NCBI GenBank assembly: GCA_947456815.1
Contig: CANGTL010000016.1
Location: 1 to 52,711 of the forward strand
DNA from: Flavobacteriaceae bacterium
Lineage (GTDB): Bacteria > Bacteroidota > Bacteroidia > Flavobacteriales > Flavobacteriaceae
Length of the DNA stretch: 52,711 nucleotides
Direction of reading: 5' to 3'
Shown in pieces: positions 25,180 to 32,863 of this stretch. Under the pieces are notes generated by a model. The model ran no database searches. It was not told the DNA's origin and saw only the letters and a list, made by a program, of their open reading frames with translations. The position numbers and the translations under genes are program-made. Position 1 is the first letter of the stretch. Each line of letters opens with the position of its first letter.

Positions 25180-26007
25180 ATGAAATCAAAAATTACGTAT
25201 TTAGCAGCATTTTTTCTCTTTCTTAACATGGCAGTTGCGCAGGTAAAAACCGTCAGCGAATCGCAATTTAACATTGGTGAAATCAAGACGATTCAATCGA
25301 AGATTCTAAATGAAAGAAGAGTACTAAACATTTATTTGCCACCAAGCTACGTCAAAGAGAAGGCATATCCGGTTATTTATTTACTAGACGGTTCCGCCAA
25401 CGAAGATTTTTTGCACATTGTTGGATTGGTGCAGTTTTATGCAATGCAATATCAAACGCCAGATTTTATTGTTGTGGGTATCGCCAATGTCGATCGCAAA
25501 AGAGATTTTACCTTTCCAACAGATGCTGCCGATCTCAAAAAAGAGTTTCCAACTACAGGCGGTTCTGCGAAATTTATCAATTTTGTTGAAAGTGAATTGC
25601 AGCCATATATCCAATCAACTTATAGTACAACTGAAACTAAGTTTATTATAGGTCAGTCGCTAGGTGGACTTTTAGCCACTGAAATTCTATTGAAGAAACC
25701 GCAATTGTTTACCCATTATTTGATTGTTAGTCCAAGTTTGTGGTGGGACAATGAAAGTCTACTAAAAAATGCTCCAGCGCTTTTAGAACAAAATAAAAGT
25801 AGGACTGCGGAGGTTTATATTGCTGTTGGAATGAAAGAACATACTACAATGATAAAGGATGCAAAAGACATGAGTGTCGCCTTTCGAAATGCCAAAAATC
25901 CAAAAGTAAGACTCGATTTTATGGAGATGACCAACGAAAATCACGCTTCTATCTTGCATCAAAGTATCAGTGATATTTTTAGAAAAATGTTTCCGTTGAA
26001 AGAGTAG
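25180..26007 (+). CDS. Secreted alpha/beta-hydrolase esterase (Fes/IroE/esterase D type)
   Basis: 275 residues with a signal peptide ending MAVAQ, so it is exported to the periplasm or beyond. The PF00756-like fold shows RRVLNIYLPPSYVKEKAYPVIYLLDG, the nucleophile Ser in IGQSLGGLLA, SPSLWW and a C-terminal His in NENHASILHQ. Relatives hydrolyse siderophore or carbohydrate esters. It sits 45 bases after moeA and only 2 bases before the TSUP gene, inside a cofactor operon with no obvious need for an esterase. Fold is confident; substrate and reason for its place are unknown. Confidence 0.82.
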   Translation: MKSKITYLAAFFLFLNMAVAQVKTVSESQFNIGEIKTIQSKILNERRVLNIYLPPSYVKEKAYPVIYLLDGSANEDFLHIVGLVQFYAMQYQTPDFIVVGIANVDRKRDFTFPTDAADLKKEFPTTGGSAKFINFVESELQPYIQSTYSTTETKFIIGQSLGGLLATEILLKKPQLFTHYLIVSPSLWWDNESLLKNAPALLEQNKSRTAEVYIAVGMKEHTTMIKDAKDMSVAFRNAKNPKVRLDFMEMTNENHASILHQSISDIFRKMFPLKE

Positions 26008-26009
26008 TT

Positions 26010-26756
26010 ATGGAAGCCATCGATCTGCTAAATTCGCCGTTGCTATTACTATTATTACCAATTGTCGCGTTTCTATATGCGAGCGTTGGTCATGGTGGCG
26101 CGAGTGGTTATTTGGCCTTGATGAGTCTTTTTGCGTTTTCAATTGCCTTTATGAAACCCACTGCCTTGGTGTTAAATATCATCGTTTCTGGAATTTCGTT
26201 TTACTTTTATTTTAAAGAAAAGCAATTCGATTGGAAACTGTTTTACCCATTCGCCTTGACGTCGATTCCTTTTTCTTTTTTAGGTGGAAGGATTAAAATT
26301 GATACACATTTATACAAGTTTGTTTTAGCGACAGTTTTGATTTTTGCGGTGTTACGATTACTAGGGTTTTTTGGTAAGGAAAAAGCTCATTTACGATCTA
26401 TTCATTTTTCTTTTGCCTTGCTAATAGGTGCTTTGATAGGATTCTTGTCTGGACTCATCGGAATTGGTGGCGGAATTATTTTAAGTCCAGTTTTGCTGCT
26501 TTTAGGTTGGGCGACGATGAAGCAAACTGCCGCTGTTTCAGCATTATTTATTTTTGTGAATTCAGTGGCAGGACTTCTTGGGTTTATGAGCAAAGGTGAA
26601 ATTATTCCGATATCCTCATTATTTGTCATCCCAGTAGTTGCCTTGGGAGGAATCTTAGGTGGTTATTTCGGTAGCAAGAAATTCAACACGATTACGTTGC
26701 GAAACATTCTAGCTTTGGTATTGGCAATCGCTATTTTTAAACTTTACACTACTTAA
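26010..26756 (+). CDS. TSUP family permease (sulfite exporter TauE/SafE type)
   Basis: 248 residues, about eight hydrophobic segments, with the two repeated TSUP signatures: VGHGGASGYLALMSL in the first half and GALIGFLSGLIGIGGGIILSPVLL in the second. TSUP carriers move sulfite, sulfoacetate, thiosulfate or related anions across the inner membrane. It is 2 bases after the esterase and 1 base before moaD, so it is fully embedded in the molybdenum cofactor operon. No molybdate ABC transporter is in the window; a role in sulfur or oxyanion traffic for cofactor synthesis is a guess. Confidence 0.88.
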   Translation: MEAIDLLNSPLLLLLLPIVAFLYASVGHGGASGYLALMSLFAFSIAFMKPTALVLNIIVSGISFYFYFKEKQFDWKLFYPFALTSIPFSFLGGRIKIDTHLYKFVLATVLIFAVLRLLGFFGKEKAHLRSIHFSFALLIGALIGFLSGLIGIGGGIILSPVLLLLGWATMKQTAAVSALFIFVNSVAGLLGFMSKGEIIPISSLFVIPVVALGGILGGYFGSKKFNTITLRNILALVLAIAIFKLYTT

Positions 26757-26757
26757 A

Positions 26758-27000
26758 ATGCAAATCAACCTGAAGTATTTTGGTTTGGTAGCTGATCACA
26801 CCAAAAAGAAAGAGGAAGTGATTTTCTTTGAAGGCAATTCGGTAACTTTGTTGGAAGTCCAAACGAGATTGCACGAAATCTATCCTGAATTGGCAAAAAC
26901 CACGTATTCCTTTGCAATCAATCAAAAGTTAATTCAAGGAACCACGACGGTAAATAATCTGAACGAAATTGCTTTATTACCGCCATTTTCGGGTGGTTAA
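26758..27000 (+). CDS. moaD: Molybdopterin synthase small subunit MoaD
   Basis: 80 residues. MoaD is a ubiquitin-like sulfur carrier. It ends in the required Gly-Gly (LLPPFSGG), which is adenylylated by the MoeB-like protein encoded next and turned into a thiocarboxylate. The start is one base after the TSUP stop. It works with MoaE (two genes downstream) to place the two dithiolene sulfurs. Confidence 0.92.
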   Translation: MQINLKYFGLVADHTKKKEEVIFFEGNSVTLLEVQTRLHEIYPELAKTTYSFAINQKLIQGTTTVNNLNEIALLPPFSGG

Positions 27001-27009
27001 AAATAAATT

Positions 27010-28080
27010 ATGAATCGCTATCAACGTCAAATTGCGCTACCCGAAATTGGAATGGCAGGTCAACAAAAACTGACCGATGCAAAAGTATTGGTGGTGGGCG
27101 CTGGTGGTTTGGGTTGTCTGGTTTTACAGAACTTAACAGCAGCTGGTGTGGGAACTATTGGTATTGTTGATGGCGATTTGGTGGAAGAATCCAATTTAAA
27201 CCGTCAATTTTTATACAACAATGCAGATTGCGGAAAAAGCAAGGCTATCGCGGCGTCCGAAGTTTTAAGGAAACAAAATCCAAATATAAATGTCATTTCG
27301 TTTACCTGCGATTTTAATCGTGACAATGCTTTTGAAATGGTTGATGGATTTCAAATCATCGTTGATTGTACGGACAATTTACCAACCAGATATCTAATCA
27401 ATGACGTGGCTTTAGTAAAAGGAATTCCAATGGTGTATGCGTCGATTCACCAGTTCGAAGGCCAGTTGTCGGTTTTCAATTATCAAAACGGACCAACCTA
27501 TCGTTGTCTGTTTCCAGAAAAAGCCAATATTGAAAGTATTTCTTGCGAAGACGCAGGTGTTCTAGGAGTTATTCCAAATCTATTGGGTGTCATGCAAGCC
27601 AATGAAGTGCTGAAAATTATTCTTGGAATTGGCTACGTTCTGAACGGAAAATTGTTGTTATATGATGGATTGCAAGCATCTTCGCAGACGATTTTCATTG
27701 AGAAGAATCCGCTTGAAATTCAACATGGACTCCAAAATGGGTTAGCGCTTCGAAAGCAAACGCAGCGAAAGGAAGTCAATACTATTGATGCAATTGATTT
27801 TCTTTCTGTCATCGAAAACCCACAAAATCTTATCATCGATCTTCGCGAAGAATTCGAAGAACCGCAATTGAATCTACCAAACGTCCAAAAAGTTCCCCTC
27901 GATCAATTGGAGAAATACTTGGAAAGTGTCGATAAGAATCAGAAAATATTTTTACTTTGTCAATACGGAAACAAAAGTCAATTGGGGGCAAATTACATCT
28001 TAAAACTAGGATTTAATCAGGTTAGCCATTTACAAAAAGGCATCGCAGCGCTAGAGCATTCGAAATTATTCCAATCGTAA
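27010..28080 (+). CDS. moeB: MoaD-activating E1-like enzyme with rhodanese domain (MoeB/ThiF family)
   Basis: 356 residues. The adenylation domain (1-250) has the nucleotide loop VVGAGGLGCLVLQ, the DGDLVEESNLNRQF motif with its Arg, and DCTDNLPTRY. A rhodanese domain follows (about 260-356) with active-site Cys317 in LCQYGNKSQ, so it may both activate MoaD and carry sulfur. The usual zinc ligands are mostly missing: YRCLFPE keeps one Cys of a CxxC, and the distal CPxCG is replaced by KNPLEIQHG. It lies between moaD and moaE, which favours MoaD over ThiS as substrate. Confidence 0.88.
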   Translation: MNRYQRQIALPEIGMAGQQKLTDAKVLVVGAGGLGCLVLQNLTAAGVGTIGIVDGDLVEESNLNRQFLYNNADCGKSKAIAASEVLRKQNPNINVISFTCDFNRDNAFEMVDGFQIIVDCTDNLPTRYLINDVALVKGIPMVYASIHQFEGQLSVFNYQNGPTYRCLFPEKANIESISCEDAGVLGVIPNLLGVMQANEVLKIILGIGYVLNGKLLLYDGLQASSQTIFIEKNPLEIQHGLQNGLALRKQTQRKEVNTIDAIDFLSVIENPQNLIIDLREEFEEPQLNLPNVQKVPLDQLEKYLESVDKNQKIFLLCQYGNKSQLGANYILKLGFNQVSHLQKGIAALEHSKLFQS

Positions 28081-28081
28081 A

Positions 28082-28528
28082 ATGAGTACAGAAAAAGTCA
28101 AAAAATCGTCTTTTATTCAAGGTCCGATTTCGTCCGTTTTTATTGGCGAATCGATTGCGAAACACCAAAGTAAAACCGCGATTGGTGCGCACAATATTTT
28201 CTTAGGACAAGTTCGTGCCGATGAAATTGAAGGCAAGAAAGTAATTTCCATCGACTATTCTGCCTACGAGGAAATGGCGGAGCAAAGTTTCTACGAGATT
28301 CGCGAAAGTGCATTTGCTCAATTTGAATTATCTTGCCTGCATATCTATCACAGTTTGGGCGAAGTAAAAACCGGCGAGATTTGTTTGTTTGTATTTGTTT
28401 CCGCTCCTCGAAGAAAAGTAGTTTATGAAGCTTTAGAATTTTTAGTCGAAGCCATTAAAGAAAAAGCCCCGATTTTTGGGAAGGAAATTTTCGAAGACGA
28501 ATCATACACTTGGAAAAAAAACACGTAA
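28082..28528 (+). CDS. moaE: Molybdopterin synthase catalytic subunit MoaE
   Basis: 148 residues. MoaE binds the MoaD tail and converts cyclic pyranopterin monophosphate to molybdopterin. Seen: the N-terminal strand FIQGPISS, the FLGQVRADEIEGKKV loop, YEEMAEQSF, and the active region VKTGEICLFVFVSAPRRKVVYEA with KAPIFGKEIFEDESYTW near the end, where the catalytic Lys is expected. One base separates it from the moeB-like gene and the next gene starts immediately after its stop. Confidence 0.91.
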   Translation: MSTEKVKKSSFIQGPISSVFIGESIAKHQSKTAIGAHNIFLGQVRADEIEGKKVISIDYSAYEEMAEQSFYEIRESAFAQFELSCLHIYHSLGEVKTGEICLFVFVSAPRRKVVYEALEFLVEAIKEKAPIFGKEIFEDESYTWKKNT

Positions 28529-29443
28529 ATGGTAGATATTACTCATAAAATAAGTACACTCAGAACCGCCACGGCGCAAGCGATTGTTAACGTTGGCTCG
28601 CCAGAAACGATTCAAGCGGTTTTGAGCAAAACGGTTCCCAAAGGCGATGTTCTAGAAGTCGCGCGGACTGCAGGTTTGTTTGCGGTGAAAAACACGTCGA
28701 ATGCCATTCCAGATTGTCATCCGATGCCGATTGAGTTTACTGGAATTCAATTCGAATGTTTGCCAAATGCTATTCAAATTGAAGTAACAGTAAAGACGAT
28801 TTACAAAACAGGCGTCGAGGTGGAAGCCATGCACGGCGCGTCGATCGTAGCTCTGACTATTTATGATATGTTGAAACCAATCGATAAGAAAGTCGAAATT
28901 GCTACCATAAAGTTACTTCATAAAAAAGGCGGTAAATCCGATTTTGCCGATTATCAAGATATGCATCTTTCTATTGCAGTGATCGTTTGCTCGGATAGCG
29001 TCGCCGCTGGGACGAAAGAAGATTCGTCAGGAAAAATCATCGTTTCAAAATTAGAAAAACTCGGAATGACCATTGCCGATTATTTGGTGATTCCAGATGG
29101 CGTTGCGGGTATTCAAGAAAAAATTCACCACTATTGCCAGCAAAAAACGGATGTCGTGATTCTCACTGGCGGCACTGGTTTGTCGCATAAAGACGTGACT
29201 CCAGAAGCAATTCTTCCGTTGCTTGACCGAAGAATTCCCGGGATAGAAGAAGCTATTCGATCGTATGGACAAGAACGTACGCCATATGCAATGTTGTCGA
29301 GAAGTGTCGCTGGATTTAAAGGCGATACGTTGATTTTAGCATTGCCAGGTTCGACTTCTGGCGCTGGAGAATCTATTGATGCAGTTTTTCCATCGGTATT
29401 GCATGTATTTAAACTACTCAACGGCTACAACCATGGAAAATAA
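28529..29443 (+). CDS. moaCB: Bifunctional MoaC-MoaB fusion protein
   Basis: 304 residues. The N-terminal half (1-145) is MoaC, cyclic pyranopterin monophosphate synthase: VDITHKISTLRTATA, KGDVLEVARTAGLFAVKNTS, CHPMPI and GVEVEAMHGASIVALTIYDM. The second half (about 150-304) is MoaB/MogA-like molybdopterin adenylyltransferase: IVCSDSVAAGTKEDSSGK, VILTGGTGLSHKDVTPEA and LPGSTSGAGE. The fusion joins an early and a late step of cofactor synthesis. It follows moaE with no gap and overlaps the moaA start by 11 bases. Confidence 0.93.
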   Translation: MVDITHKISTLRTATAQAIVNVGSPETIQAVLSKTVPKGDVLEVARTAGLFAVKNTSNAIPDCHPMPIEFTGIQFECLPNAIQIEVTVKTIYKTGVEVEAMHGASIVALTIYDMLKPIDKKVEIATIKLLHKKGGKSDFADYQDMHLSIAVIVCSDSVAAGTKEDSSGKIIVSKLEKLGMTIADYLVIPDGVAGIQEKIHHYCQQKTDVVILTGGTGLSHKDVTPEAILPLLDRRIPGIEEAIRSYGQERTPYAMLSRSVAGFKGDTLILALPGSTSGAGESIDAVFPSVLHVFKLLNGYNHGK

Positions 29444-30440
29444 ATCGTACGAATTGCAAGATGATTTCGGTCGATTTCACCATTATTTGCGGATTTCGAT
29501 TACGGAACATTGCAATTTGCGATGCACCTATTGTATGCCAGAAGAAGGCATTGCTTTGACGCCCAAAGCGCATTTGATGACCGCGGATGAAATTTTAGTC
29601 ATTGCGGAAACATTTGTCGACTTGGGTGTGAACAAAATCCGCTTGACTGGCGGTGAACCTTTAGTTCGGAAAGATGCGAAGGATATTATTTTGCGATTGG
29701 GAAAATTGGGCGTGCATTTGACTTTGACTACCAACGGAATTTTAGTTCCAGATTTCATAGCCACTTTTAATGAGGCTGGAATCAAAACAATCAACATTAG
29801 TATTGATAGTTTGGTGAAGGAAAAATTCAATCAAATTACAAGACGAAGTTATTTCGATACTGTTTTTGAAAATATCGAATTGTTGTTGACTGAAGGATTT
29901 CAAGTTAAATTGAATGTCGTTTTAATCAAAGGTTTTAATGACAATGAAATTGTCGATTTTATTACTTTAACCAAAACCAAAAACATCCAAATTCGCTTTA
30001 TTGAATTTATGCCGTTCAATGGAAATCAGTGGGATAAATCGAAGTTGGTCAGTTATTCTGAAATCATGGAGATGCTCAAAATCAATTTTAATCACCACGA
30101 AATTGAACGACTTACCGACGCGCCGAATGACACCGCCAAGAATTACAAAATCAAATCCCATGTAGGCAGTTTTGCGATTATCAGTTCCGTCACCAATCCG
30201 TTTTGCAGTACCTGTAATCGGATTCGATTGACGGCCGACGGTAAATTGAAAAACTGTTTGTTTTCTAATTCCGAGACGTCTTTATTAGAAACGTTGCGCT
30301 CGGGACAGTCGATTCTGCCGTTGATTCAACAAAACATATTATCTAAAAAAGCCGTTCGTGCCGGCATGGACGACGATTTGAAATTCCAAAATCCAGAATT
30401 GTTTTCTCAAAATAGGAGTATGATTGCGATTGGCGGATAA
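29433..30440 (+). CDS. moaA: GTP 3',8-cyclase MoaA
   Basis: 335 residues from the ATG of MENKSYELQD; the 19 codons upstream lie inside moaCB and are not conserved-looking. MoaA is the radical SAM enzyme that starts molybdopterin synthesis from GTP. It has the SAM cluster CNLRCTYC, LTGGEPLVRKD, and the C-terminal second cluster cysteines (FCSTC...NC in VTNPFCSTCNRIRLT and LKNCLF). It ends in the catalytic Gly-Gly (AIGG). The overlap with moaCB implies translational coupling. It is the last gene of this operon. Confidence 0.93.
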   Translation: MENKSYELQDDFGRFHHYLRISITEHCNLRCTYCMPEEGIALTPKAHLMTADEILVIAETFVDLGVNKIRLTGGEPLVRKDAKDIILRLGKLGVHLTLTTNGILVPDFIATFNEAGIKTINISIDSLVKEKFNQITRRSYFDTVFENIELLLTEGFQVKLNVVLIKGFNDNEIVDFITLTKTKNIQIRFIEFMPFNGNQWDKSKLVSYSEIMEMLKINFNHHEIERLTDAPNDTAKNYKIKSHVGSFAIISSVTNPFCSTCNRIRLTADGKLKNCLFSNSETSLLETLRSGQSILPLIQQNILSKKAVRAGMDDDLKFQNPELFSQNRSMIAIGG

Positions 30441-30468
30441 AACCAATTTTAATTATTGCTGTCAAATC

Positions 30469-30498
30469 TTGTATTTTTTTGAATTAAAACTATATTTG
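30469..30498 (+). promoter_or_regulatory. Strong Bacteroidetes-type promoter of the allantoin/urate operon
   Basis: TTG at 30469-30471, 19 bases, then TATATTTG at 30491-30498. This matches the -33/-7 consensus TTG-N19-TAnnTTTG. Transcription would start near 30503, about 35 bases before the allantoinase start. It separates the urate-to-ureidoglycolate genes from the molybdenum cofactor operon. Confidence 0.75.
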
Positions 30499-30536
30499 TT
30501 AGTTGACATTTAATAAAATCGCAATCTCAATAAGCC

Positions 30537-31862
30537 TTGCAACAACGAAAAATATACAGTCATAAAGTTTGGGTTGAAAATAAACTGCAACCCGCGACTA
30601 TCTCATTTCAAGATGGCGTAATCTCCGCTATCGATTTTGAAAAATTGAATGATGCTGAAGATTACTCGAATTCAGTCATTATGCCCGGCGTTATCGATGT
30701 TCATGTGCATATCAACGAACCCGGAAGAACAGAATGGGAAGGTTTTGACACAGGAACGCAAGCCGCCGCCGCCGGTGGAACTACAACGATTGTCGACATG
30801 CCGTTGAATGCAAGTCCAGTGACGACTACGTTGGCAGCATTGAATGAAAAATTAGATTCCACAAAGGGGAAAATGCATGTCAATGTGGGATTTTACGCTG
30901 GATTAATTCCAGGAAATGCCTCACATTTAGAAGCCATGATGCAAGCTGGTGTCGTTGGCGTGAAGTGTTTTTTGACACATTCTGGCATCGATGAGTTTCC
31001 CAATGTTACCGAACAAGATTTAGATGAAGCGATGCCGATCATTGCGAAATACAATATTCCATTACTTGCCCATTGCGAGCTTTACGATGCTGAGGTCGAT
31101 TGTGACTTTGAAAATCATCCAACAAGCTATAAACATTATCTGGCGAGTCGACCCAAAAAATGGGAGAATGATGCGATGACCTTGATGATTCGCATGTGTC
31201 GTAAGCATCATTGTCCGGTGCATATTGTGCATGTGGCGTCAGACGAAGCTTTGGCTCAAATTGAAGAGGCGAAGAAAGAAGGATTGCCGATTACGGCGGA
31301 AACATGCACACAGTATTTATATTTCAATGCCGAGGGAATACCTGATGCAAGCACGATTTATAAATGCGCGCCACCCATCCGAGATAAAGCCAATAATAAC
31401 AATTTAAAGAAGGCTTTTCTTTCTGGAGTTCTCGATTTTATCACGACCGATCATTCGCCTGCGCCGCCAGCCATCAAAAAAATGGAGTCGGGCAATTTGA
31501 AAAAGGCGTGGGGTGGAATCGCTGGCATTCAGTTTTTGCTGACTGGTTCATGGACTGCTTTACAAGACATTATGACTTTAGAACAGTTTATTCCGTTGGT
31601 GACTTCAAAACCTGCGGCGTTTCTGAAATCAAAATCGAAAGGAACAATAGCGATCAATTACGATGCGGATTTTGTCATTTGGAATCCAGAGCAAACCCAA
31701 ACCGTGACGGAAAACGACATTTTATTTAGATATAAAATAAGTCCCTATATTGCGCAAGCCCTTAGCGGTGTTGTGGTAGAAACAATAGTGAAGGGCGATA
31801 GTGTTTATAAAAACAAATCATTATACCAGAAAAATAAAGGACAATGGCTTTTGAAAAAGTAA
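30537..31862 (+). CDS. allB: Allantoinase
   Basis: 441 residues, with a TTG start chosen because no ATG lies before the conserved N-terminus. It opens the allantoin ring to allantoate. It is a binuclear-metal amidohydrolase of the dihydroorotase group: His56 and His58 in DVHVHINEPGR, the carbamylated Lys in GVKCFLTHSG, His in LLAHCEL and HIVHVAS, and Asp in TTDHSPAPP. KCAPPIR and GGIAGIQFLL are typical of allantoinase. A good promoter lies 35-70 bases upstream. The end overlaps the allantoicase start by 19 bases. Confidence 0.92.
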   Translation: MQQRKIYSHKVWVENKLQPATISFQDGVISAIDFEKLNDAEDYSNSVIMPGVIDVHVHINEPGRTEWEGFDTGTQAAAAGGTTTIVDMPLNASPVTTTLAALNEKLDSTKGKMHVNVGFYAGLIPGNASHLEAMMQAGVVGVKCFLTHSGIDEFPNVTEQDLDEAMPIIAKYNIPLLAHCELYDAEVDCDFENHPTSYKHYLASRPKKWENDAMTLMIRMCRKHHCPVHIVHVASDEALAQIEEAKKEGLPITAETCTQYLYFNAEGIPDASTIYKCAPPIRDKANNNNLKKAFLSGVLDFITTDHSPAPPAIKKMESGNLKKAWGGIAGIQFLLTGSWTALQDIMTLEQFIPLVTSKPAAFLKSKSKGTIAINYDADFVIWNPEQTQTVTENDILFRYKISPYIAQALSGVVVETIVKGDSVYKNKSLYQKNKGQWLLKK

Positions 31863-32863
31863 AAGAAATCATCAAGGAATCACCTGCATTTACACAATTG
31901 ACTGACTTGGCTGCTGAGCGATTGGGCGGAAAAGTCTTATATGCAACAGATGATTTTTTCGCAGAAAAAGAAAACTTAATCGCACCAACAAGAGGAATCT
32001 TCATCACCGATAAATACACCGACCGCGGCAAATGGATGGATGGTTGGGAAAGCCGACGAAAACGAACACCAGGGCATGATTGGGCGATTATTAAATTGGC
32101 CACTTCTGGAAAAATCACCGGATTTGATATCGATACCAATTTCTTTTTAGGCAATCATCCGCCACATGCGTCTATTGAAGCCGTCAATATCTCTAGTGCT
32201 GATGGAATTACTGATTGGGAAAATTTAGCATGGAAAGAAATCTTGCCTAAATCGCATTTGGATGCGGGTTCACAGAATTTCTACGAATGTGAAAGCAACG
32301 AAATATACACGCATCTTCGCTTGCATATTTATCCTGATGGCGGCGTAGCAAGGTTCCGTGTTTATGGCGAAGTGTTTAAAAATTGGGATGCAGTTTCAAC
32401 TGATCATATTTTTGATTTAGCAGCAGCGATTAACGGTGGTCAAGCCATTGCCTGCAACGATATGTTTTTTAGTGCGATGAGCAATCTCATCATGCCGAAT
32501 CGTGGCGCCAATATGGGCGATGGTTGGGAAACCAAAAGAAATAGAACGCCGAACAACCGCGATTGGGTGATTTTGAAATTAGCACATCCGGGCGTTGTAG
32601 AAAGCATTTTGGTTGATACTTGTCACTTTAAAGGCAATTATCCCGACAGTTGTTCGATTGAAGCTTGTGTTTCAGAAACCGATGATGTTGTCAATGCGAC
32701 GCACTGGCAAACGCTACTGCCACAACAAAAATTGAGCGCGGATCACGAACATCACTATCAGAAAGAAGTCAATGCCGTAGGGACCATTACGCACTTGCGA
32801 TTGAATATATTTCCTGATGGTGGCGTGAGTCGATTACGAATATTTGGTAAAATCAGCAAATAG
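31844..32863 (+). CDS. alc: Allantoicase
   Basis: 339 residues. It splits allantoate into ureidoglycolate and urea. It is made of two similar jelly-roll domains, seen as an internal repeat: GWESRRKRTPGHDWAIIKLA with NFFLGNHPPHASIEA in the first half and GWETKRNRTPNNRDWVILKL with HFKGNYPDSCSIEA in the second; each half ends in a LRLxIxPDGGVxRxRxxG motif. The start overlaps allB, and the stop TAG overlaps the GTG start of puuD. Confidence 0.93.
   Translation: MAFEKVKEIIKESPAFTQLTDLAAERLGGKVLYATDDFFAEKENLIAPTRGIFITDKYTDRGKWMDGWESRRKRTPGHDWAIIKLATSGKITGFDIDTNFFLGNHPPHASIEAVNISSADGITDWENLAWKEILPKSHLDAGSQNFYECESNEIYTHLRLHIYPDGGVARFRVYGEVFKNWDAVSTDHIFDLAAAINGGQAIACNDMFFSAMSNLIMPNRGANMGDGWETKRNRTPNNRDWVILKLAHPGVVESILVDTCHFKGNYPDSCSIEACVSETDDVVNATHWQTLLPQQKLSADHEHHYQKEVNAVGTITHLRLNIFPDGGVSRLRIFGKISK

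Noticed and set aside
29376..29432. Longer moaA start inside moaCB
   Set aside because: The extension lies fully inside moaCB coding sequence and adds residues not typical of MoaA. The ATG at 29433 gives the usual length.
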